Shown piece by piece: positions 6,186-12,713 of a stretch of DNA of 24,839 nucleotides (its first letter is position 1; every line of letters begins with the position of its first letter). The notes below the pieces were generated by a model. The model worked only from the letters and a program-made list of their open reading frames with translations, did no database searches and had not been told where the DNA came from. Made by a program: the position numbers and the translations under genes. The DNA comes from a virus, in the IMG/VR virus record IMGVR_UViG_3300046746_000010, positions 1-24,839 of that record; one strand, 5' to 3'.

Positions 6186-6418
6186 AGATAAATGCAATCA
6201 ACCCCAAGCATTATGCCAAGTACAAGATACAGCCTGTAACGTTTATCATTGAGAATGAGATACCTTACTGTGAGGCTAACGTTATCAAGTATGTATGTCG
6301 TTGGCGTACCAAGCACAAGGACATGGAAGGTAAGCTTGAGGACTTAAAGAAAGCAAAAGAGTATATAGATATATTAATTAGAGAGAACACACATGTGAAC
6401 CCTCTCAACATATTATAG
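6164..6418 (+). CDS. DUF3310 family protein
   Basis: This 84-residue protein matches the phage DUF3310 pattern: INPKHYAKYKIQPVTFIIENEI, then EANVIKYVCRWRTKH and EDLKKAKEYIDILI. The fingerprint is an N-terminal HY, a central IKYVxRW and a C-terminal DLKKAxxYI. The family is widespread in phages and its biochemical function is not established; a nucleotide-metabolism role is sometimes suggested. It overlaps gp6 by 22 bases, with GGAG at 6150-6153 ten bases before the ATG, and it directly precedes the ribonucleotide reductase genes. That context agrees with a dNTP-related job but does not show it. Confidence 0.8.
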   Translation: MATKKKVEINAINPKHYAKYKIQPVTFIIENEIPYCEANVIKYVCRWRTKHKDMEGKLEDLKKAKEYIDILIRENTHVNPLNIL

Positions 6419-6426
6419 GAGTGGAT

Positions 6427-8178
6427 ATGGATTATAGCAGAGATGAATTGTTAACCTCGTTTGGTAAGACTACCTTACATGATAGGTACTTGTTACCTGA
6501 AGAGACCTCACCACAAGAGGCATTTATGAGAGCGGCTAAAGCTTTCTCTGATAACGATGAGATGGCTGAGCGTATATATAATTATTCATCTAAGCTATGG
6601 TTCATGTACGCTACACCTATTTTAACTAATGGTGGTACAGATAGAGGTATGCCTATTTCATGCTTCCTTAATTATGTACCTGACAGTAGAGAAGGACTGA
6701 CTGGACACTACACTGAAAACGCATGGCTGGCTTCTGTCGGTGGTGGGGTCGGTGGATACTGGGGACACATTCGTTCAGATGGAACTGGCACAAGTAATGG
6801 GTCTCAGTCGTCAGGGTCAATACCTTTTCTACATGTAGTAGACTCAGAGATGTTAGCCTTCTCACAAGGAAAGACTAGAAGGGGCAGCTATGCCGCTTAC
6901 ATGGACGTAAGCCATCCTGAGATTATAGAGTTTTTAGATATGCGTAAGCCTAGTGGCGGTGATGTACACAGGAAGTGTCTGAACCTACATCATGGTATTA
7001 ACATATCTAATGACTTCATGGAATTGATTGACAACTGTATCAAAGAACCAACGTTTGATGATAGCTGGAATCTAATTGACCCACATACAAATCAGATAGT
7101 AAGAACTATATCAGCCCGTGAGTTATGGCAGCGTATATTAGAAAACAGAGTAGCCACAGGTGAGCCATACATTATGTTTGGTGACACAGTTAATGATGGT
7201 CTACCACAAGCACAAAAAGATTTAGGTTTAAAAGTAAACCATTCTAATTTATGTACAGAGATAACCTTACCCACCAATGAAGAACGAACAGCTGTATGTT
7301 GTTTGTCTTCAGTCAACTTAGAAAAGTATGATGAGTGGAAAGCTGACCCAATGTTCATACCTGATTTAATCCACTTTCTCGATAATGTGCTACAGCACTT
7401 TATTGACAATGCACCTGACACTTTATACAAGGCTAAGTTTTCTGCTGTGAATGAACGTAGCTTAGGGTTAGGTGCAATGGGATTCCATTCTTACTTACAA
7501 TCTAAAGGCATACCATTTGAATCAGCATTGGCTAAGTCTAAGAACCTACAGATGTTTAAACATATTAAGGAACAAGCTGTCAAAGAATCTAAACGATTAG
7601 CTATTAAGAAAGGTGAAGCACCTGACATGGAAGGCACTGGTATGCGTAACGCTCACCTACTTGCTATCGCACCTAACGCTTCTAGCTCAATCATATGTGG
7701 TACTACATCACCAGCTATCGAACCATACAGGGCTAATGCCTATGTGCAGAAGACAATGTCAGGTTCATTCTTGGTTAAGAATAAACATCTAGAGAAACTA
7801 TTAGAAAGCAAGGGTATGAATGATGAGAAGACATGGAAGAAGATACTAGCCAACAGAGGTTCAGTATTAGAACTCAAAGGTCTTACTGATTATGAGAAGG
7901 ATACATTCAAGACAGCCATAGAGATTAACCAACAGTGGGTAATAGAACACGCAGCAGACAGACAAGAGTTTATTTGTCAGGGACAATCTGTTAATGTATT
8001 CGTTCCAGCTGATGTTCACATCCGTGAACTACATGACATACACATGTTGGCTTGGAAAAGAAAACTCAAGACACTTTACTACTGTCGCTCAGAAGCAATG
8101 AAGAGAGCAGAACTAGTGTCACAAAAGATAGAACGAACAATCATTCCTGATGGGGAATGTATAGCTTGCGAGGGATAA
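6427..8178 (+). CDS. nrdA: Ribonucleoside-diphosphate reductase, alpha (catalytic) subunit, class I
   Basis: This subunit reduces ribonucleotides to deoxyribonucleotides using a radical delivered by the beta subunit. Visible catalytic residues are C79 (PISCFLN) and C291 (AVCCLSSVNL) as the redox pair, N274-C276-E278 (NLCTE) with C276 as thiyl-radical site, the radical-transfer pair Y551-Y552 (TLYYCR) and a C-terminal C578-x-x-C581 shuttle for thioredoxin or glutaredoxin. With 583 residues it is shorter than E. coli NrdA (761). Recognisable reductase sequence begins almost at residue 1, so there is no N-terminal ATP-cone and overall-activity feedback by dATP is probably absent. ATG 6427 is preferred over GTG 6421 because AGGAG ends 5 bases before it. 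It is coupled to the beta gene by one base. Confidence 0.95.
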   Translation: MDYSRDELLTSFGKTTLHDRYLLPEETSPQEAFMRAAKAFSDNDEMAERIYNYSSKLWFMYATPILTNGGTDRGMPISCFLNYVPDSREGLTGHYTENAWLASVGGGVGGYWGHIRSDGTGTSNGSQSSGSIPFLHVVDSEMLAFSQGKTRRGSYAAYMDVSHPEIIEFLDMRKPSGGDVHRKCLNLHHGINISNDFMELIDNCIKEPTFDDSWNLIDPHTNQIVRTISARELWQRILENRVATGEPYIMFGDTVNDGLPQAQKDLGLKVNHSNLCTEITLPTNEERTAVCCLSSVNLEKYDEWKADPMFIPDLIHFLDNVLQHFIDNAPDTLYKAKFSAVNERSLGLGAMGFHSYLQSKGIPFESALAKSKNLQMFKHIKEQAVKESKRLAIKKGEAPDMEGTGMRNAHLLAIAPNASSSIICGTTSPAIEPYRANAYVQKTMSGSFLVKNKHLEKLLESKGMNDEKTWKKILANRGSVLELKGLTDYEKDTFKTAIEINQQWVIEHAADRQEFICQGQSVNVFVPADVHIRELHDIHMLAWKRKLKTLYYCRSEAMKRAELVSQKIERTIIPDGECIACEG

Positions 8179-9128
8179 TGAATTTATTTAAAGAACGTAC
8201 ACACTATAAACCATTTACATATGACTGGGCGTTTGAGTCCTATGACATGCAACAGAAGATGCACTGGCTACCTTCAGAGGTTTCTCTACATGAAGATGTA
8301 AGAGACTGGAATGAAAGGCTAACAGAACCTGAGAAGAATCTTATTAATCAGATACTTAAATTCTTTACACAAGGTGACGTAGATATAGCTAAGGCTTACT
8401 TAGATAAATACTTACCTAAGTTTAAAGTACCTGAAGTACGCATGATGTTAACTTCTTTTGCAGCCAGTGAAGCTAACCATGCTCATAGTTATTCATTACT
8501 AAATGATACTATCGGATTACCTGAGACAGAGTACAAAGCATTTCAAGAATACAGGGAGATGGCTGACAAACATAAATACTTATTTAAAGATAAAGGTAAA
8601 GGAGTAGAAGGGCTGGCTAGAGACATAGCTTGTTTCTCTGCCTTCGGTGAAGGACTACAACTGTTCGCTTCTTTTGTTATGCTACTTAACTTCCAACGCT
8701 TTGGTCGCATGAAAGGGATGTGTCAAATAGTTACATGGTCTATCCGTGATGAGTCACACCATGTAGAGAGTATGATTAAACTATTTAAAGAAATGATTAA
8801 AGAGAATCCAAACGTATGGAATGATGATTTCAAAGCAACTATCTATCAAACCTGTAGAGACATGGTTGAGCTAGAGGATAAGTTTATTGACCTAGCATTT
8901 GAGCAAGGGGGTATTCGTGGGCTAGAACCTAAGGAAGTTAAGCAATACATAAGGTATATTGCTGACCGTAGGCTGTTACAACTATCATTGAAACCTAACT
9001 ACAAAGTAAAAGATAACCCATTAGAGTGGTTAGACTGGGTACTTAATGGTGTTGAGCACGCTAACTTCTTTGAGAATAGAGCAACTGAATACAATAAAGG
9101 AACAATAACTGGTACACTATGGACTTAA
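8178..9128 (+). CDS. nrdB: Ribonucleoside-diphosphate reductase, beta (radical) subunit, class I
   Basis: This ferritin-like subunit holds the dimetal centre and tyrosyl radical. Counting from ATG 8178, the expected residues are D67, E98, H101, Y105, E158, E192 and H195, in the segments QGDVD, SEANHAHSY, FGEGLQLF and RDESHHVE. These are the same positions I recall for bacterial NrdF, and the length (316) is also NrdF-like. The radical Tyr is present. The C-terminal tail (EYNKGTITGTLWT), which would bind the alpha subunit, is intact. The start at 8178 overlaps the alpha stop as TAATG and has GAGGG just upstream; an in-frame ATG at 8157 is less likely. No nrdI, glutaredoxin or thioredoxin gene is nearby, so reductant is presumably the host's. 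Confidence 0.95.
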   Translation: MNLFKERTHYKPFTYDWAFESYDMQQKMHWLPSEVSLHEDVRDWNERLTEPEKNLINQILKFFTQGDVDIAKAYLDKYLPKFKVPEVRMMLTSFAASEANHAHSYSLLNDTIGLPETEYKAFQEYREMADKHKYLFKDKGKGVEGLARDIACFSAFGEGLQLFASFVMLLNFQRFGRMKGMCQIVTWSIRDESHHVESMIKLFKEMIKENPNVWNDDFKATIYQTCRDMVELEDKFIDLAFEQGGIRGLEPKEVKQYIRYIADRRLLQLSLKPNYKVKDNPLEWLDWVLNGVEHANFFENRATEYNKGTITGTLWT

Positions 9129-9129
9129 A

Positions 9130-9143
9130 GTACCCGTTTTAGA
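9130..9143 (+). promoter_or_regulatory. Promoter-like repeated motif, copy B (start of head gene block)
   Basis: GTACCCGTTTTAGA follows the stop codon of the reductase beta gene by one base. It is most similar to copy C at 23591: the two share TTAAAGT, CCCGT and TTAGAAG with few differences. AGGA at 9144-9147 just after it serves as ribosome site for the gene at 9154. It stands at the boundary between DNA-metabolism and structural genes, where T7-like phages carry a late promoter. Confidence 0.55.
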
Positions 9144-9153
9144 AGGATAAAAT

Positions 9154-9354
9154 ATGTTTATAAAAGATATAGTAGGCAAGGATGAAGAAGAAACCACCTT
9201 ACCTAAAACAGTACCACAGTTTATTAAGCTGTTAAATAGTTTATATCCTGAGCAATCACCTGATATCTCAGATGAAATGAAGGACATATACTTCAAGGCT
9301 GGACAACGTGATGTTGTTCGCTTTATTAACCAACTAAAGGAAAGAGATAAATAA
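9154..9354 (+). CDS. Small protein of unknown function
   Basis: This 66-residue protein is not recognised. It is acidic near the N-terminus (GKDEEETT), with a predicted helix FIKLLNSLYPEQ and a C-terminal helix AGQRDVVRFINQLKER. AGGA lies 6 bases before the ATG. It is the first gene after promoter-like copy B and overlaps the next gene as TAATG. T7 has gene 7 and other small genes in the equivalent place, but no sequence similarity is evident. It has no signal peptide or membrane segment. Confidence 0.7.
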   Translation: MFIKDIVGKDEEETTLPKTVPQFIKLLNSLYPEQSPDISDEMKDIYFKAGQRDVVRFINQLKERDK

Positions 9355-9578
9355 TGTGTGGATTTGGTAGAGGCGTAGGATTAGCAGAACGAATGGGAGC
9401 TGTTTCTAAAGTGGGAGACAGAGACTCTATGATATCAGCCCCTAAGGAACAGACTAAGACCAAAGATGGTAAGAAAGTTAAAGTCAAAACCAAAGGCACA
9501 GGTAAATTATCTAACCCAGCTGTTGGTACAAGTACTTTAAACAAGTCAAACGCTGGCTTACAGATTCCAACTAAATAA
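9354..9578 (+). CDS. Small Met-Cys protein, gp6.7/gp7.3-like virion protein candidate
   Basis: This 74-residue, Lys-rich low-complexity protein begins MCGFGRG and ends GTSTLNKSNAGLQIPTK. That C-terminus resembles the end of its downstream neighbour (GTKALQTSGLSIPT), and both begin Met-Cys followed closely by Gly. In T7, small low-complexity proteins gp6.7 (also starting MC) and gp7.3 are encoded just before the portal and are minor virion proteins ejected into the cell. Position, size and composition support an equivalent role; this is by analogy rather than clear homology. The middle (KTKDGKKVKVKTKGTGK) is strongly basic and probably disordered. Confidence 0.65.
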   Translation: MCGFGRGVGLAERMGAVSKVGDRDSMISAPKEQTKTKDGKKVKVKTKGTGKLSNPAVGTSTLNKSNAGLQIPTK

Positions 9579-9593
9579 CAATAAGGAGATAAC

Positions 9594-9818
9594 ATGTGCA
9601 CAGGTAGCCCAAGAGTATCTACTCCCCCACCAGCACCTACTCCAGCTCCGCCTATCGCTTCACCATCAGGAGAAGAAATAGCACCAACACTTAAGGTAGC
9701 TGAAGAGAAGTTAACTGACGCAGAAAAGAAAAAGAAAGCTAAACGTAAAGGCACAAAAGCTTTACAAACATCAGGCTTATCTATTCCTACTTCAGGGTCA
9801 GGATTAAACATTAGTTAA
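9594..9818 (+). CDS. Small Met-Cys, Pro-rich protein, gp6.7/gp7.3-like virion protein candidate
   Basis: This 74-residue protein begins MCTGSPRVSTPP, close to T7 gp6.7 (MCFSPKIKTP), then has a Pro/Ala-rich stretch, an acidic segment, a Lys cluster (DAEKKKKAKRKGTK) and the end SGSGLNIS, recalling the GGGINI end of T7 gp7.3. It therefore combines features of both T7 proteins. It lies directly before the portal gene, with AAGGAG upstream of the ATG. The expected role is a minor head/tail protein needed for adsorption or ejected with the DNA. The sequence is too short and low in complexity for a firm homology claim. Confidence 0.68.
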   Translation: MCTGSPRVSTPPPAPTPAPPIASPSGEEIAPTLKVAEEKLTDAEKKKKAKRKGTKALQTSGLSIPTSGSGLNIS

Positions 9819-9820
9819 TT

Positions 9821-11368
9821 ATGCAAGAGATGATGAAAGAGACAGCGAAACAACGCTATGAAAAGCTACAAGCAGATAGACAACATTATCTAGACAGAGC
9901 CCGTGAGTGCTCAGAACTTACAATACCAACCCTTATTCCTGACGACGGCTTCGAGTCAAGCTCAGAACTATATACCCCATTTCAATCAGTGGGAGCACGC
10001 GGTGTTAACAACCTAGCTTCCAAACTTCTATTATTATTATTACCACCCAACTCACCTTTCTTTAGATTATCTTTATCAGGTAAAACTAAAGAGGAACTAG
10101 AGCAGAACCCTGAATTACAATCTGAAATTGAGAAGTCTCTAGCCAAAATTGAGCGTGAGATACACAAAAAAATAGAGAACCTAGCACTTAGAGTATCTGT
10201 ATTTGAAGCACTAAAACATCTTATTGTAAGTGGTAATGTACTAACATATCTACCTAAGAAAGGCAATATGCGTGTGTATGGTATAACACAATTTGTTTGT
10301 AGAAGGGATGAAGATGGTAATTTATTAGAAGTAATTATTAAAGAAAGCATTAGTCCAGTCGCACTGGATGAAGAGACACTACAAGTTATAGGTAAATATC
10401 CTGATTACAAAGAAGATGAGGACTGTGAGATATACACTCATATATACAGATTACCTGACGGCAAGTACTATGTATGTCAAGAAGTTATGGGACACAAGAT
10501 ACCAAGCTCAATAGGTACGTACCCATCAGACAACATGCCTTACCAAGCTTTACGTATGGTTAGAGTAGATGGTGAAGACTACGGTCGTGGTTATGTAGAG
10601 GAATTTCTAGGAGACCTAAGGTCACTAGAGGGACTATCACAATCACTAGTAGAATCATCAGCAGCTGCAAGTAAAGTAGTATTTATGGTTAGACCTAACG
10701 CTGTCACTCGTAAAAGAGATTTGGCTAACACTAGAAACGGGGACATAATTACAGGACAAAGAGACGACGTAACATGTCTACAAACTGAGAAGCAATATGA
10801 TTTAGGTATTGTAGAACGTAGCATAGGACGTTTAGAAGAACGTATGTCTTACGCTTTCTTATTACACACAGCAATACAAAGAGACGCTGAACGTGTTACA
10901 GCACAAGAGATTAGATACATGGCTGAACAGTTAGAGACTAGTATGGGTGGTATATACTCATTATTATCTCAAGAGTTTCAGTTACCATTAGTACAAGTAT
11001 TAATGAAGCGTATGTCTCAATCCAATGAGATACCAAAGCTTCCAAAAGATTCTGTAGCACCTACTATTATCACAGGTATAGAAGCTTTAGGACGTGGTAA
11101 TGACCTACAGAAACTAAGAGAATTTGTTATGGAGATAGGACAGCTAGCTCAGATTAGTCCTGAAGTAGTACAGGTGTTAAATCCTAATGACCTGATTACT
11201 CGTGTTGCTACCAGTTTAGGTATTGATACTGAAGGATTAATTAAGAGTGAAGAGCAACTAGCTCAAGAGCAAGAAGCTGCACAACAGCAAATGGCTCAAC
11301 AACAAATGATGGATATGGCACAGGATGTAGTACAACCTGTTGCTAATAACATGACTAAACCACAATAA
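9821..11368 (+). CDS. gp8: Portal protein, head-tail connector (T7 gp8)
   Basis: The portal forms the dodecameric ring at the head vertex through which DNA is packaged and ejected. It aligns along its length with T7 gp8: YTPFQSVGARGVNNLASKLLLLLLPP (T7 QTPWQAVGARGLNNLASKL), FEALKHLIVSGNVLTYLP, YTHIYRL, RMVRVDGEDYGRGYVEEFLGDLRSLE, ERVTAQEIRYMAEQLE and GGIYSLLSQEFQLPLV. Length is 515 against T7 536. The C-terminus is Gln/Met-rich (EAAQQQMAQQQMMDMAQ), as in T7. The ATG at 9821 has no clear Shine-Dalgarno; in-frame ATGs at 9830 and 9833 are alternatives. It starts 2 bases after the preceding gene. Confidence 0.96.
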   Translation: MQEMMKETAKQRYEKLQADRQHYLDRARECSELTIPTLIPDDGFESSSELYTPFQSVGARGVNNLASKLLLLLLPPNSPFFRLSLSGKTKEELEQNPELQSEIEKSLAKIEREIHKKIENLALRVSVFEALKHLIVSGNVLTYLPKKGNMRVYGITQFVCRRDEDGNLLEVIIKESISPVALDEETLQVIGKYPDYKEDEDCEIYTHIYRLPDGKYYVCQEVMGHKIPSSIGTYPSDNMPYQALRMVRVDGEDYGRGYVEEFLGDLRSLEGLSQSLVESSAAASKVVFMVRPNAVTRKRDLANTRNGDIITGQRDDVTCLQTEKQYDLGIVERSIGRLEERMSYAFLLHTAIQRDAERVTAQEIRYMAEQLETSMGGIYSLLSQEFQLPLVQVLMKRMSQSNEIPKLPKDSVAPTIITGIEALGRGNDLQKLREFVMEIGQLAQISPEVVQVLNPNDLITRVATSLGIDTEGLIKSEEQLAQEQEAAQQQMAQQQMMDMAQDVVQPVANNMTKPQ

Positions 11369-11382
11369 AGGAGAAGAAATAA

Positions 11383-12123
11383 ATGGTAGAACAAGTAGTA
11401 GTACAATCAGATGAAACTACATCAGAAGCCCCAGCAGAAGAACAACAAGTAGAATCTTCTAGACCTGAGGGTTTACCTGAGAAGTTTGAATCTGTTGAAG
11501 CAATGGCTAAATCATACGCTGAATTAGAATCTAAATTAGGGCAACCTAAAGAAGAACCTAAGGAAGAAGCGAAGGCTGAAGAACAACCTAAGAGTGATTT
11601 AGAAATACAAGCTGATGAAGCTGTTGAGTCTGCTGGACTTGACATGGATTCACTCAGTGCAGAGTATGCTGAGAGTGGTCAACTAGCTGATGAGTCTTAT
11701 GAAAGACTAGAGAAAGCTGGTATCAGTAGAGATATAGTAGACCAGTTTATTGCTGGACAAGAAGCTAGAGCATTACAACAAGGCAGTGAAGTCAAAGGCT
11801 TAGTAGGTGGAGAAGAAGCTTACGTAGAAATGACTCAATGGGCTGGACAAAATTTAACTGAAGCTGAACAGACAGCTTATAACAACGCTGTTAACAGTGG
11901 TGATATGGAAACTATCAAGCTGGCTGTTACTGGTTTACAAGCTAGATACACAGCAGCTAATGGTACTGACCCTAAATTACTATCAGGTAAAGCAGTACCT
12001 ACTTCACAAGGTGGCTATGAATCATGGGCTCAAGTACAAGCTGATATGGGCGACCCAAGATATGCTAAAGACCCAGCGTTCCAAGCTGAAGTACAGGAGA
12101 AATTAGCAAACAGTAACTTATAG
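11383..12123 (+). CDS. gp9: Capsid scaffolding/assembly protein (T7 gp9)
   Basis: The scaffold guides assembly of the major capsid protein and leaves before DNA packaging. The protein is acidic and rich in Glu, Gln and Ala, with a disordered N-terminus (SDETTSEAPAEEQQ), the family segment GLPEKFESVEAMAKSYAELESKLG, a Lys/Glu-rich linker, a helical middle and the characteristic end GGYESWAQVQADMGDPRYAKDPAFQAEVQEKL, where DPRY-x-KDPA is a hallmark of T7-like scaffolds. At 246 residues it is shorter than T7 gp9 (307). AAAGGAG lies 10-11 bases before the ATG. It sits between the portal and the capsid genes as in T7, but three tiny basic genes separate it from gp10. Confidence 0.92.
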   Translation: MVEQVVVQSDETTSEAPAEEQQVESSRPEGLPEKFESVEAMAKSYAELESKLGQPKEEPKEEAKAEEQPKSDLEIQADEAVESAGLDMDSLSAEYAESGQLADESYERLEKAGISRDIVDQFIAGQEARALQQGSEVKGLVGGEEAYVEMTQWAGQNLTEAEQTAYNNAVNSGDMETIKLAVTGLQARYTAANGTDPKLLSGKAVPTSQGGYESWAQVQADMGDPRYAKDPAFQAEVQEKLANSNL

Positions 12124-12133
12124 GAGATATACA

Positions 12134-12190
12134 ATGGCATATGGTAAACCAATGAAAAAAGGTAAGACTAAAAAAAGAGGTAAATGTTAA
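12134..12190 (+). CDS. Tiny basic protein, 18 residues
   Basis: This 18-codon frame encodes MAYGKPMKKGKTKKRGKC. It has a strong ribosome site (AGGAG at 12122-12126, 7 bases before ATG) in the otherwise unused space after the scaffold gene, and its stop overlaps the next start as TAATG. Eight of 18 residues are Lys or Arg, and it ends in Cys like the 80-residue basic protein downstream. The good ribosome site and coupling argue it is translated. Function is unknown; it could bind nucleic acid or the capsid interior, or mainly serve translational coupling of the next gene. Confidence 0.6.
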   Translation: MAYGKPMKKGKTKKRGKC

Positions 12191-12339
12191 TGGCTAAACG
12201 TGGACTATACGCAAATATAAATGCACGCAAGAAAGCTGGTACAAGCAGACCTAAGTCTAAATCTACAATCAGTAAGAAAGCTTATTCTAATATGAAAGCT
12301 GGTTTTCCTAAAAAGAAAACAGTGAGGAAGAAAAAGTAA
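12190..12339 (+). CDS. Small basic protein, MAKRGLYANI type, 49 residues
   Basis: This 49-residue protein begins MAKRGLYANINARKKAGTSR and ends GFPKKKTVRKKK. Proteins starting (K)RGLYANI and rich in Lys/Arg occur in many marine phages, usually near structural genes, with no known function. There are no hydrophobic segments; it is probably a disordered nucleic-acid-binding peptide. It overlaps the 18-residue gene as TAATG, and the next gene begins at the base after its stop codon in the same frame, so read-through would fuse them. Placement between scaffold and major capsid suggests a head-related role (inference). Confidence 0.75.
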   Translation: MAKRGLYANINARKKAGTSRPKSKSTISKKAYSNMKAGFPKKKTVRKKK

Positions 12340-12582
12340 ATGCCAGCAAAGAAACACCAAAGCCCTAGTGGCGGATTAAATGCCGCTGGTAGACGTTATT
12401 ACAAACGTAAGACTGGGGCTAACCTCAAAGCACCTGTAACAGGAAAAGTTAAAAGAGGTTCTAAAGCAGCTGGGAGACGTAAAAGCTTCTGTGCAAGAAT
12501 GAGTGGTGTGAAAGGTGCAATGAAAAAACCAAATGGAAAGCCAACACGTAAGGCTCTAGCTTTACGTAAATGGAAGTGCTAA
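12340..12582 (+). CDS. Small basic protein, DUF6321-like, 80 residues
   Basis: This 80-residue protein has the pattern SPSGGLNAAGRRYYKRKTGANLKAPV, GSKAAGRRKSFCARMSGVKGAMK and the end PTRKALALRKWKC. I associate this with a small conserved family found in phages and environmental genomes (DUF6321; the number is from memory). It is strongly basic, with two Cys (SFCARM and the final Cys) and aromatic residues that could form a compact fold. The function of the family is unknown. It directly precedes the structured leader of the capsid gene, so it is likely made in quantity with head proteins. Confidence 0.8.
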   Translation: MPAKKHQSPSGGLNAAGRRYYKRKTGANLKAPVTGKVKRGSKAAGRRKSFCARMSGVKGAMKKPNGKPTRKALALRKWKC

Positions 12583-12713
12583 TAGCTGTGCTATCTCGTT
12601 AGATGGCAGCTGCCAACAAGTAGTAGTAACTTGACCTTCTGCGGAAGACAATCTTGGGGACGAAACTTAGAGGCGTTCAACAACAACTAAACTATAACCA
12701 AAGGAGATTTATT
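12583..12713 (+). other. Structured leader upstream of the major capsid gene
   Basis: This 131-base gene-free stretch has several potential hairpins. The strongest pairs AGCTG (12584-12588) with CAGCT (12607-12611) and CTATCT (12591-12596) with AGATGG (12601-12606), with a CGTT loop and a TG bulge. A second pairs CAAGT (12617-12621) with ACTTG (12629-12633) around a 7-base loop. A third is CTTC-TGCG-GAAG (12636-12647), whose extension competes with the second. A weaker one may join TTGGG (12654-12658) and a CG to CGTTCAA (12674-12680). An unpaired CAACAACAACT tract and AAGGAG then lead to the capsid ATG. Likely roles are RNase III processing, mRNA stabilisation or high-level translation. It does not look like a tRNA or a riboswitch I know. 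Confidence 0.5.

Noticed and set aside
9326-9811. Antisense open frame of 161 codons opposite the two Met-Cys genes
   Set aside because: Hydrophobic Leu/Pro-rich shadow of Lys- and Pro-rich coding sequence; the + strand has two genes with ribosome sites and coupling.
12134-12339. Possible -1 frameshift on A-runs joining the 18- and 49-residue basic proteins
   Set aside because: The -1 frame meets a TAA at 12181 before the second gene, so a fusion is impossible; simple TAATG coupling explains the layout.
12617-12633. tRNA anticodon-like arm (5-bp stem, 7-base loop) in the capsid leader
   Set aside because: The base before the would-be anticodon is not T, and no acceptor stem, D arm or T arm can be assembled around it.
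12659-12670. GACGAAAC in the capsid leader, reminiscent of a hammerhead ribozyme core
   Set aside because: The partner CTGANGA box and the third stem are missing, so the match is to one short box only.
12654-12713. Upstream extension of the capsid protein to a TTG at 12654
   Set aside because: The ATG at 12714 has a strong AAGGAG and begins the expected capsid sequence; the extension would be encoded by the structured leader.
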